21,031 nt of DNA from 2-01-FULL-40-42 sp964349415 (lineage in GTDB: Bacteria; Patescibacteriota; Microgenomatia; UBA1406; GWC2-37-13), in NCBI GenBank assembly GCA_964349415.1, contig CAYGGJ010000009.1, positions 1 through 21,031 of the forward strand. Reading direction: 5' to 3'. A model generated the notes under the pieces. It saw only the letters and a program-made list of their open reading frames with translations. It was not told the DNA's origin and made no database searches. Each line of letters begins with the position of its first letter. The first letter of the stretch is position 1. Below, in pieces: positions 7,957 to 15,378 of the stretch. Position numbers and translations under genes: made by a program.

Positions 7957-9519
7957 GTGATAAGGGAACATGCAAGACGTATGACTATAGACATGGGAGA
8001 ACCAAAACCCCGCCCAGAACCTTCAAAACACCCCATTCCTGACTACAAACTGGACCAGAACTTCAGTGTGGGAAATGAGGCCCATTTAAACCTCGATGAT
8101 TTCAGCGCTCTTTATGGAGAGAGCGTAGAGGCAAAGCGAGTAATCAGTAAAAATATTAGGAATATTATCCAACAAAATGTTGAGAGGGAGGAAAAAGGTT
8201 TAGATCCGCTTCATTGGGTTTGCGTAAGTGGATATCTTCATAATATGGACAAGATTGCAGCGGCTATGGGAGACGGTACAAAAAGACAGTATAGAAATTG
8301 GGGAGCCCAGCAGTTTGCACAAAGATTAGATAGTTCATTTACCGAAGGGGAGCACGGAAAATTCTATGGAAAAAAAATCTTCCCAATTCGTAGAGAAAGA
8401 AAAGATGGTGATACAAGCGATGAATTTGAGTTTTGGGTAATGGGTGTGACTCCAGGAGAGGTGGATAGTGTTTTAGTAAACTTCGGAACTCCAGTTCAAG
8501 AGGAGATCGCTGGGCAAAGACTAGAAGCTTCGGTCGGGATAAGTACCTCTACCGGACCGGAAATAAGTGGAATTCTTGCAGATGTTATTGAGCGGGGAGA
8601 GCCGGATGACGTCATGCTTTCACGGCTTCGTAGAGAAAATCTTCTCAATAGATTGGGACGAGAGCTTGTAGATAATGGAAAAAATTTTTCACCGCATGAA
8701 AGAGAAGTATTAAGAAGGGCAAAGGCCTTGTTGGAAAGAGACGATGAGCGAAAACTCACCGTATCAACAGCAAAGCTTGAGGCAGAAAAAGACATTCAAC
8801 TTGAAGAGAAAGATGATGAGATAGCAAAGCTTCAAGGACGGGGAGAGCCGGAAAGGCGCCCAAATTCCCGATTCCATACAGAAATATCAGAGTATATGAA
8901 GCAAGGACATCCCGAGCCTTCCGCAAGAGCCATGGTCGCGCGAGACGTTTCTAAAACCCGACAAGAGGTTAAATTAATAGAACAAGCCCTGACAGATCCT
9001 TTAACTGGTTTATATAATAGGCGGTGGCTTGAACGGGAACTGCCTCGATTGATTGAAATTGCTCAGCGTGGAGCGCTTCCACTAACTTTAATAGTAATGG
9101 ATATAGATAATTTCAAATCTATTAATGATACATTGGGTCACGCAGGAGGGGATGAAGCCTTGCAAAAACTCTCGAGGATTTTGAGACAGCGTTCAGACTT
9201 TGCGGTAAGATTGGGTGGAGATGAGATTGCATTGATCCTTACCAATACGCCCTATGAAACGGTTCGTAAACACGGAAAGATTAAAGGTGGAGCTCTAAGC
9301 ATCGTGGAAAGAATATATGGAGACTTAGAGAAAGAAAATTTCAACATAAGTATGGGATTGATACAACAGACCAGCGAACAAGCGACCGAGCTATTAGAAT
9401 TGGCAGATAAGGCATTGGAGCGGGCTAAAAAAGCAGGAAAAAATCAAGCCTTTAGATATTTAAAATTAGCAGGTGGAAGAACTCAGTTTTCTAAGGTTGA
9501 GGTGTCACCCAGCGGTTGA
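7957..9519 (+). CDS. Diguanylate cyclase-like protein with degenerate N-terminal and intact C-terminal GGDEF domains
   Basis: The protein is about 520 aa with no membrane segment. The C-terminal GGDEF domain (residues ~345-505) opens with LTDPLTGLYNRRW, has MDIDNFKSINDTLGHAGGD and the active-site loop RLGGDEI (GGDEI at 420-424), and ends with ISMGLI. It likely makes c-di-GMP from two GTP. The inhibitory RxxD site is missing, with QRSD at that position. Residues ~86-205 look like a second, decayed GGDEF fold: a DKIAAAMGDG helix region, a DEFEFWVMGVTPGEV strand pair and a final LEASVGIS strand. A charged coiled-coil-like linker joins the domains. The start is uncertain: GTG 7957 lies at the predicted transcript start, and ATG 7981 is the alternative. 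The 3' end overlaps convergent acs by 37 bp. Confidence 0.88.
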   Translation: MIREHARRMTIDMGEPKPRPEPSKHPIPDYKLDQNFSVGNEAHLNLDDFSALYGESVEAKRVISKNIRNIIQQNVEREEKGLDPLHWVCVSGYLHNMDKIAAAMGDGTKRQYRNWGAQQFAQRLDSSFTEGEHGKFYGKKIFPIRRERKDGDTSDEFEFWVMGVTPGEVDSVLVNFGTPVQEEIAGQRLEASVGISTSTGPEISGILADVIERGEPDDVMLSRLRRENLLNRLGRELVDNGKNFSPHEREVLRRAKALLERDDERKLTVSTAKLEAEKDIQLEEKDDEIAKLQGRGEPERRPNSRFHTEISEYMKQGHPEPSARAMVARDVSKTRQEVKLIEQALTDPLTGLYNRRWLERELPRLIEIAQRGALPLTLIVMDIDNFKSINDTLGHAGGDEALQKLSRILRQRSDFAVRLGGDEIALILTNTPYETVRKHGKIKGGALSIVERIYGDLEKENFNISMGLIQQTSEQATELLELADKALERAKKAGKNQAFRYLKLAGGRTQFSKVEVSPSG

Positions 9520-11348
9520 CCAAGTTCTTTTGCGCGTAAAACCCTTCTCATTATCTTCCCCGATCGTGTTTTCGGTAAAGAAGGTACAAACTCAATCTCG
9601 TCAGGTGTGGCAATAGGGCCAATTAGCTTCCTGATCTGTTGTTTTAGCTCATTTTTGAGCTCGTCAGTCGGCTCAACCCCCACCTTTAAGATGATAAATC
9701 CTTTAATTGCTTCTCCCTTAATCTCATGTGGTTTTCCTATCACCGCTGCCTCAGCCACCGAGGAATGGGCAACAAAGGCAGATTCAATTTCCGCAGAACC
9801 AAAGCGATAACCCGAGACCTTTAGTACATCATCATTTCTCCCCAGTATCCAGAAGTACCCGTCAGCATCTTTTTTCGCAAAATCACCGGTAAAATAAACA
9901 CCGGGAATTTTTTCCCAGTAAAGATCCTTATATTTTTGAGAGTTTTTATAGACATCCTTAAACATTGCAGGCCATGGTTTTTTAAGTATCAGGTATCCTT
10001 GTGTGTCGACTGCTACGGGAATTCCTTTTTCATCAACCACATCTGCCTCAATTCCAAAAAATGGTTTAAAAGCAGAACCTGGTTTCAATGCAACGGATGG
10101 AAGAGGGGAGATGATAAACATTCCGGTCTCTGTCTGCCACCACGTATCCATAATCGGACATTTTTCTTTTCCTATCACCCGGTAGTACCAGCGCCAGGCC
10201 TCGGGATTGATAGGTTCGCCGACAGAACCCAAGATTTTAAGTGAAGAGAGATTGTATTTATTGGGAATCTCATCGCCGTATTTCATAAGCGCACGCACTG
10301 CAGTAGGTGCGGTATAAAATTTGGTGACTCTATATTTTTCTATCATGGACCACCACTTTCCGGCGTCAGGATAATCCGGAGGTCCCTCATAAATAAAATT
10401 TGTAACCCCGTTTATAAAGGGCGCATAGACGATATAACTGTGTCCGGTAATCCATCCGGGATCTGCGGCACACCAGAAGATGTCAGCGCTTTCAAGATTA
10501 AATACCATCTTTGAAGTTGCATAAATTCCTACCATATAGCCTCCATGCGCATGGATGACTCCCTTGGGTTTTCCCGTAGAGCCCGAGGTATAGAGGATGA
10601 AAAGAGGGTCGTTGGCATCCATCATCTCGGTTGAGCAGATTGAGTCTTGTTTAGGAACCAGATCATCCCACCATATATCTTTTCCCTCAGTAAATGCAAT
10701 CGGGTTGCCGGTACGTTTGACTACTACGACTTTTTCAACCAAAGCAATTTCCTTTATTGCATCGTCAACGGTTTTCTTTGTCTCGACAAGTTTATCGCGG
10801 AAATGATAACCGTCTGCAGTGATTACAATCTTACTTTCTGCGTCCTCGATACGGCTTTTAAGAGCCTCCACCGAAAAACCGGAGTAAACTACCGTGTGAA
10901 CCGCTCCGATCTTTGCACAGGCAAGCATCACGATAGTTTGTTCGGGAATGCGCGGCATATAAATACTAACCCGGTCTCCTTTTTTAACCCCAAGAGTCTT
11001 TAGGGCATTAGCTGCCTGATTTACTTTTTCATGAAGTTTTTGATAGGTGAGCTGAACAACTTTTCCGTCCTGACCCTCCCAGACAAGTGCCAGTTGGTGC
11101 TTCTTCTCGGTTTTTTGCCAGCGGTCAAGCGCATTGGCGACAATATTAGTATGTCCACCTACAAACCAATCATAGTAGGGGTGTTTGTTTTCAAGAACCT
11201 TGTTCCACGGTCGGTACCAATAAAGTTCTTTCGCAATGTTTTCCCAGAAAGCCTCAGGGTGCTCTAGTGCATCACGGTAAAGCGACTCGTAATCTTTAAT
11301 GTATGAATTATTTATGACTTCTTCAGAGGGTTTTACGAGGTCTGACAT
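9483..11348 (-). CDS. acs: Acetyl-coenzyme A synthetase (AMP-forming)
   Basis: The enzyme makes acetyl-CoA from acetate, ATP and CoA through acetyl-AMP. The chain is about 621 aa, slightly shorter than the ~650 aa of E. coli Acs. Visible features are HPYYDWFVGGHTNI-type N-terminal residues, the phosphate loop YTSGSTGKPKGV, KILGSVGEPINPEAW, MDTWWQTETG, the hinge TGDFAKKDADGYFWILGRNDDVLKVSGYRFG, and the C-terminal Lys motif KTRSGKIMRR, which is the residue acetylated in regulated Acs enzymes. I chose ATG 11348 over the upstream Met at 11468 because the longer form would cross a promoter and run into the preceding gene. The 3' end overlaps the GGDEF gene. Confidence 0.95.
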   Translation of the reverse strand: MSDLVKPSEEVINNSYIKDYESLYRDALEHPEAFWENIAKELYWYRPWNKVLENKHPYYDWFVGGHTNIVANALDRWQKTEKKHQLALVWEGQDGKVVQLTYQKLHEKVNQAANALKTLGVKKGDRVSIYMPRIPEQTIVMLACAKIGAVHTVVYSGFSVEALKSRIEDAESKIVITADGYHFRDKLVETKKTVDDAIKEIALVEKVVVVKRTGNPIAFTEGKDIWWDDLVPKQDSICSTEMMDANDPLFILYTSGSTGKPKGVIHAHGGYMVGIYATSKMVFNLESADIFWCAADPGWITGHSYIVYAPFINGVTNFIYEGPPDYPDAGKWWSMIEKYRVTKFYTAPTAVRALMKYGDEIPNKYNLSSLKILGSVGEPINPEAWRWYYRVIGKEKCPIMDTWWQTETGMFIISPLPSVALKPGSAFKPFFGIEADVVDEKGIPVAVDTQGYLILKKPWPAMFKDVYKNSQKYKDLYWEKIPGVYFTGDFAKKDADGYFWILGRNDDVLKVSGYRFGSAEIESAFVAHSSVAEAAVIGKPHEIKGEAIKGFIILKVGVEPTDELKNELKQQIRKLIGPIATPDEIEFVPSLPKTRSGKIMRRVLRAKELGQPLGDTSTLEN

Positions 11349-11357
11349 CGTACTTTC

Positions 11358-11386
11358 ATTATGAAAGAAAGTAGCAGAGAAATCAA
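11358..11386 (-). promoter_or_regulatory. Promoter of acs
   Basis: On the minus strand a -35 TTGATT (11381-11386) and a -10 CATAAT (11358-11363) are 17 bp apart. The -10 ends nine bases before the acs ATG, giving a leader of about two bases. The -35 overlaps the stop codon region of the upstream small gene, so acs can be transcribed on its own. Confidence 0.55.
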
Positions 11387-11766
11387 ACTCTGGGGAGATG
11401 TGGAGATACGGGTTGTTCGTAGATTTTGAATACAACTCCAGTTTGCCGTTTCTTTCCGGCTTGATCAATAGTTACGGTGGGCTTACTTCTTATGCGGTTT
11501 TTAAACTTACCCTTTTGACTAAGTGCGTGTTTTCCGCTTGGTTCCTCTATCACTTCGCAGAAAAATAAACCGGCTTTTTTAGTCAGGTCACGTGCGCTTT
11601 CTAAGAGGTTTTCCGGATTTCTGTACGGGCTTGTTGAGCCCTCCTCGATAGCGGCATCTGCTTCGGCAAGAAAGTCATGGATCTGTGACCAGGTATCAAT
11701 ATCAATACGCACTTTTTGCACGCCAGCATTCACCAATTCTCTTGCTCTTTCGTATCTGGAACTCAT
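11383..11766 (-). CDS. Hypothetical protein, 127 aa
   Basis: I do not recognise this family. The protein is soluble and mixed in charge. The first two thirds look helical (for example RYERARELVNAGVQKVRIDIDTW and NLLESARDLTKKAG). The last third is basic and probably strand-rich or disordered, ending in SPHLPRV. There is no signal peptide, membrane segment, Cys cluster or recognisable catalytic motif. A good promoter precedes the ATG, which supports it as a real gene. It lies between tyrS and acs on the same strand, 34 bp before acs, so read-through into acs is possible although acs has its own promoter. Confidence 0.7.
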   Translation of the reverse strand: MSSRYERARELVNAGVQKVRIDIDTWSQIHDFLAEADAAIEEGSTSPYRNPENLLESARDLTKKAGLFFCEVIEEPSGKHALSQKGKFKNRIRSKPTVTIDQAGKKRQTGVVFKIYEQPVSPHLPRV

Positions 11767-11774
11767 AGATTCCT

Positions 11775-11803
11775 ACTATACCAAAATAAACTGCTTTATG
11801 CAA
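11775..11803 (-). promoter_or_regulatory. Promoter of the 127 aa hypothetical gene
   Basis: On the minus strand a -35 TTGCAT (11798-11803) and a -10 TATAGT (11775-11780) have exact 17 bp spacing. The -10 ends eight bases before the ATG at 11766. An AGGA lies four bases before the ATG, but it falls within or at the edge of the predicted transcript start, so its use as a ribosome binding site is doubtful. Confidence 0.55.
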
Positions 11804-11816
11804 CTATAGGATAGTT

Positions 11817-12893
11817 TTATCGGGTAATTTGGAAGGACTGGACTTGGGTCAGGAGGTTTTTAGCATAAGGATTTTTTTCAAAATGTTCACGTACCGGCGT
11901 AAGAAGTTCGTTTAATTTATTTGTCACAGATGTCTTTAAGTCTTGGGGATGGATTTCTTTTTTTTCATATGCTTTTTCAAGGTCTTCAAATGATTCAAAA
12001 GTCACGTCTCCGCCAAATTTTTCAGGTCTTTCAATAGTGAACTTATCAAATGATTCAAAGATGAGATAGCGGACATATTCTAATACCGGATTTTCTTTTA
12101 TTGTGCCCTCAGGACACCATGCTTTATTTAATTTCCGCTCAATATCGTCTTTGGAGTCGGTCATAAAAATCGCAGAATCAGGATTGGATTTGGACATCTT
12201 TAACTCAATCGTCCTCTTTACTTTATCGGTTGTTTCAATCGAAGGTTTAGACAGCCCCAATAGCATATGATGGCTTACGATCACCGGTTTCCAAAAACCC
12301 ATCTGGTTACCAATCTCACGCGCCAGGACATTTACTTTGCGCTGATCCATTCCTAATTGTGTAATCTTTGCGCCCAGTGTAAAAATATCAGCAGCCTGCA
12401 TACAGGGATAGATGAGCTGGGCAGCTGTAAGCTCGTCTTTTTCACCACGGCCCATGATTTCTGCTGTGCGGATAAAACGGTTTATAGAATTTGTACCGGC
12501 AATCTGAAGTACAAGTTTCCAGTAGTCATCGTCTTTCACCTGATCCGAAGCCCAGACAAACTCTACGTTATCCATATCCATGCCGCTTGCTCGCCATATC
12601 TCGATAAAGTATTTTCCGACCGTCTGAATTTTATCCAGATCTCCCCCCATTTTTTTGTTGGCCAAAGCATGCCAGTCGGCGACCAGCATCTTGAATTTTA
12701 TGCCTGTTTTGGTCATTTTATTGACGTTTATGGCGCGTAAGATTCCCTGGGCTATATGCATCTGGCCCGAAGGTTCAAAACCATCGTAGGCTATCAGTTT
12801 TTTATCGGATTCAAGAAGCGCTTTGAGCTCCTTTTCAGTTACAATTTCCTCGCCCACCTCTTTTATTAGTTTAAGTTTTTCCTCAGTAGTCAT
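11817..12893 (-). CDS. tyrS: Tyrosyl-tRNA synthetase, archaeal/eukaryotic type
   Basis: A class I synthetase charging tRNA-Tyr, 358 aa. It reads like Methanocaldococcus jannaschii TyrRS rather than a bacterial one: YDGFEPSGQMHIAQG (HIGH region, 36-50), ADWHALANKK, AAQLIYPCMQAADI, GMDQRKVNVLARE, AWCPEGTIKENPVLE, RPEKFGGDVT and EIHPQDLK. The KMSKS loop is complete at 232-236. It has no C-terminal S4 domain, whereas bacterial TyrRS usually has one. Archaeal-type enzymes prefer a C1:G72 pair in tRNA-Tyr and bacterial ones prefer G1:C72, so the host tRNA may be co-adapted. The gene diverges from the TrpR-like gene and has a strong promoter ending six bases before the ATG. Confidence 0.95.
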   Translation of the reverse strand: MTTEEKLKLIKEVGEEIVTEKELKALLESDKKLIAYDGFEPSGQMHIAQGILRAINVNKMTKTGIKFKMLVADWHALANKKMGGDLDKIQTVGKYFIEIWRASGMDMDNVEFVWASDQVKDDDYWKLVLQIAGTNSINRFIRTAEIMGRGEKDELTAAQLIYPCMQAADIFTLGAKITQLGMDQRKVNVLAREIGNQMGFWKPVIVSHHMLLGLSKPSIETTDKVKRTIELKMSKSNPDSAIFMTDSKDDIERKLNKAWCPEGTIKENPVLEYVRYLIFESFDKFTIERPEKFGGDVTFESFEDLEKAYEKKEIHPQDLKTSVTNKLNELLTPVREHFEKNPYAKNLLTQVQSFQITR

Positions 12894-12899
12894 TCGAAA

Positions 12900-12928
12900 A
12901 GTATAGAGAGTTAACAGTCTGAAATCAA
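12900..12928 (-). promoter_or_regulatory. Promoter of tyrS
   Basis: On the minus strand a -35 TTGATT (12923-12928) and a -10 TATACT (12900-12905) are separated by 17 bp. Only six bases lie between the -10 and the ATG, so the first transcribed base should be at or next to the A of the start codon. This is the clearest leaderless arrangement in the window. Confidence 0.6.
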
Positions 12929-12948
12929 TGAAGAGTCCTATCTAACGC

Positions 12949-12977
12949 TTGACTTTTGTCTAACATACTAGTATGCT
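12949..12977 (+). promoter_or_regulatory. Promoter of the TrpR-like gene
   Basis: A -35 TTGACT (12949-12954) and a -10 TATGCT (12972-12977) are separated by 17 bp. The -10 ends eight bases before the ATG at 12986, again implying almost no leader. The -10 lies inside the trp-operator-like inverted repeat. Confidence 0.65.
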
Positions 12978-12981
12978 AGTA
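12966..12981. promoter_or_regulatory. trp-operator-like inverted repeat (ACTAG-N4-CTAGT)
   Basis: The arms TACTAG (12966-12971) and CTAGTA (12976-12981) are perfect inverted repeats around a four-base centre, TATG. The E. coli trpEDCBA operator has the same ACTAG and CTAGT half-sites with a four-base centre, and the following TACG matches as well. The site covers the -10 box, the position used for repression in E. coli. I infer autoregulation by the gene just downstream. Confidence 0.7.
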
Positions 12982-12985
12982 CGAT

Positions 12986-13231
12986 ATGAATAGACAAGAC
13001 GAATTAATTCAAGCATTTTTGCACATGAAAACAAAAGCCCAGATGCTTGATTTTTTAAGGGGCATCTTGACTCCTAAAGAAATAGGAGAGATGTCAAAAA
13101 GACTTCAGATCGTCAAGATGCTAAAAAAGGGTGTTTCTCAGCATAAGATAGCTGAAAGGCTTGGAGTCGGAGTTGCCACTATAACCAGAGGATCACGGGA
13201 ATTAAAAATGGGCAGGTTTAAACATATATGA
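12986..13231 (+). CDS. TrpR/YerC-YecD family transcriptional repressor
   Basis: An 81 aa DNA-binding protein of the Trp repressor superfamily, in the short YerC/YecD form. The core ILTPKEIGEMSKRLQIVKML (27-46) is followed by the helix-turn-helix SQHKIAERLGVGVATITRGS (51-70), close to the TrpR reading head GAGIATITRGS. By alignment with E. coli TrpR, the tryptophan-site residues Thr44, Arg54, Arg84 and Gly85 correspond to Thr29, Arg39, Arg68 and Gly69 here; Ser88 corresponds to Glu72. Tryptophan as co-repressor is therefore plausible but not certain. A trp-operator-like site covers its own promoter. The TGA stop overlaps a downstream ATG (13228) in an ATGA. Confidence 0.9.
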   Translation: MNRQDELIQAFLHMKTKAQMLDFLRGILTPKEIGEMSKRLQIVKMLKKGVSQHKIAERLGVGVATITRGSRELKMGRFKHI

Positions 13232-14932
13232 CAAACAAAGAAAGAAACAATACAGGAGTCCCCTCTACCAGAGGACTGTTAAAATCCACCTCTGCCGAGG
13301 GGTCAGTTTGGAAAAGAACCTGAAGTCATCTCGGAAAGATACGAACTTATACCAATTGGTGGAAGAATTAAAGCTGCGGGAATCAGCTATGGTTTTCTTT
13401 ACCATGCATCCCCTTTTCTATTAGATCCTTCTCCTAAAGGCGCTCACGATACGACAAAAACGTTTAGAAATTTAAGAGATAATCCTCCCGGACCGTTTAG
13501 ATCAGCTTATTTTCCATCAAGCAGAAACGAAGTAAAAGCAAGAACCAAAAAAAGTCCAGCGCTGCTGCGTCCAGTACTAAAGACTGATCAAGGACCCGCA
13601 GGTAATTTCCTGGGATTTCGTATCAATAAAGAAGCGGATTTTTCACCTCTTTCAATTACTGACGAAACAGGACTCGCAGTTCCGGAGATATTTTTCTTAA
13701 AAGAGTTGGAAAAGCATAGTAGTTTACGTGAAACGGCGCTTGAGGTTCAAAAAGTATTTGCAGAGGGAGACGAAAACAAAGCATACCTTGTTCTAGACAG
13801 ACTGGCACAAGAGTGTGCGGCAGAAGGGGCGGTATTTGAAAGAACTGCAGAAAAAGGAAGGCTCCCTTTTATATTTATTAGACCTAGTCGGTCTCAAGAA
13901 GGACCCGTTCAGCTTTCCGGCGCAGTTCTTAAGGACGTTGAAGATGCAGTAGTCAAACTTATATGTGACTTAGAGTACAAGGCAGAGCTTACGAAAGAAC
14001 TGATGAGAAGGGGTTCTTCTCTTGAGGAGGCGATTGACGTAGTAAATAATTCCCCAGTCAGAGAACCTAAAGAAAAAAGAGGCATCTTATACTTCCAGCC
14101 TGATGTTATTTTCAGAAGCGATGGAAGTTTTGTCATAGATAAAATAAACATTCCTGACGTAGTGTTTTTTCTTACCGAAGTAAATCCTTCAAATAACTCC
14201 ATATTTAGCGATGTGCAACAAATTGTTACAGATCTTAAATCGCCGGTTATGGAGGCAGTTGTAAAGAAGATCAAAGAGATGGGAAAGAGTGATGTTGCGA
14301 TAGTCACTAGGGACGGAGTCATAGATAATGACGAAGACACTCTTGAACGCCACGAAATAACAAAGCTATTCGAATCTCTAGGAGAGCGAGGTATTTCTTC
14401 AACAGTTTTCCGAATTTCTGATGTTGGTCAGATTCCACCAGAGTCCTTCGTAATGCTTCTTAATGTATCAGCGCAAGAACAAGGATTTAGCGAACTTCTT
14501 CTGAAACAATCTCGAGACGAAATCTCCTGTTATCCTGATCCGTTCCTTTTTCTATTTAAAGACTCCGCTCATACCTATCCCAAAGCTGTGTTAGATAGAA
14601 GTCATATTGCAAATTTAAGGGCTATTCTTGAGCCTTTGGAACTTGATGAAAAGCATCCAGAGCTTGTATATCGTCAAATGACAGCCCTCCAGTACTATCT
14701 GGGAAGTCTCGGTTTTGAAGACGAAGACTTCTTTTATTTTACGAGTGGGGATGGAGTCCTAGCGCCTGCATTTAGGTACGATTTGAGGGGTTTCACCTTG
14801 GCATTAAATGAGTTCTCGGATTGTGAAGAACTTGAGATGAGAGGTCTGTATTATAAGCCTGAGGATGCGTTAATTCAGGGGAAAGATGGGCCAAGGCTTG
14901 CTGCATTTAGATTTATGTTTATTGGAAAGTAA
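13228..14932 (+). CDS. Uncharacterised ~567 aa protein with an apparent +1 frameshift near 13321
   Basis: Two frames together make one protein. Frame A starts at ATG 13228, overlaps the TrpR-like stop, and encodes 31 residues ending at TGA 13321-13323. Frame B is open from 13283 to 14932; its only usual start is a TTG at 13706, but the codons before it read as normal protein (for example RYELIPIGGRIKAAGISYGFLYHA), so 13706 is too late. Skipping one base at the TGA joins them. I do not recognise the family. Segments such as QPDVIFRSDGSFVIDKINIP, FFLTEVNPSNN and VAIVTRDGVIDNDED loosely recall circularly permuted ATP-grasp proteins, but no ATP-binding Lys pair is evident. The break may be a mutation, a sequencing error or programmed frameshifting. 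There is no signal peptide or membrane helix. Confidence 0.6.
13260..13302 (+). other. Potential RNA structure with two mutually exclusive folds
   Basis: Fold 1 is one long hairpin: CCCCTC (13260-13265) pairs with GAGGGG (13297-13302), and CAGAGG (13269-13274) pairs with CCTCTG (13289-13294), around a 14-nt loop. Fold 2 is two small hairpins that use the same bases: CCTCT/AGAGG (13262-13274) and CCTC/GAGG (13289-13300). It lies at the start of the gene after the TrpR-like regulator and just before the frameshift point. No T-tract follows, so it is not a standard terminator. Confidence 0.4.
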
Positions 14933-14933
14933 T

Positions 14934-15362
14934 ATGGAAATTCAATACGTTCCCAAACAAAAGGTTCTTCAAAAAGGAATGAGATTAATACAAAAAAGTA
15001 AAAGAAGTCTATATTTGACTATGATTATGAAACTGGAGTTAAGGACAACTCGAAAAGAGTACGTAGATTTAATAAAAAGAAAAATTAGTCAGGGAATTGT
15101 TATAAAAAGAATCGGATTTGGCACGAAAAGAGAATACGAAGAGGCAAAAAAACAGATGGATTTAGTCTTCTCTCCGAGAAATTTTCAGTTTAAGTATTTT
15201 ACGAAAGGAAGAGTCCAGCGGATGCTCATAGCAGATAAAAAGGAGATGTTATTTGCAATTTGTTCCAAAAGGGAAAGACATGTTTTTTTTACAAAAGATG
15301 CGTTGATCATAAAGAGTTTTTTGAAGTTATTCGACAGTATTTACAGTCGAGCAATAATCTAA
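14934..15362 (+). CDS. Small TrmB C-terminal/PLD-like domain protein, no HTH
   Basis: A 142 aa basic protein. The pattern of a helix, SKRSLYLTMIM, a helix, then a KISQGIVIKRIGFG strand followed by a late LIADKKEMLFAIC segment resembles the sugar-sensing C-terminal domain of TrmB-type regulators, which has a phospholipase D-like fold. Neither an HKD catalytic motif nor a helix-turn-helix is present, so neither a phospholipase nor a complete TrmB regulator is supported. I chose ATG 14934, one base after the preceding stop, over ATG 14886, which would overlap the upstream gene by 47 bases. Tight spacing on both sides places it in the same transcription unit as the frameshifted gene and probably trpS. 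Confidence 0.6.
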   Translation: MEIQYVPKQKVLQKGMRLIQKSKRSLYLTMIMKLELRTTRKEYVDLIKRKISQGIVIKRIGFGTKREYEEAKKQMDLVFSPRNFQFKYFTKGRVQRMLIADKKEMLFAICSKRERHVFFTKDALIIKSFLKLFDSIYSRAII

Positions 15363-15378
15363 AAAGTTATATGATATT

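Noticed and set aside
9936..11267. Open frames antisense to acs and similar antisense frames elsewhere
   Set aside because: They mirror strong coding sequence on the other strand, have unlikely composition and match no family I recognise.
11349..11468. N-terminal extension of acs from Met 11468
   Set aside because: It would contain the acs promoter and overlap the upstream gene; the extra residues do not match the Acs family.
13260..13302. The paired CCTCT repeats as a CRISPR or mobile repeat
   Set aside because: There are only two imperfect copies, with no spacer array or cas genes, and they lie within an open reading frame.
13706..14932. TTG 13706 as the true start of the unknown gene
   Set aside because: About 140 codons of protein-like sequence precede it in frame without a stop, and no ribosome binding site or promoter is near.
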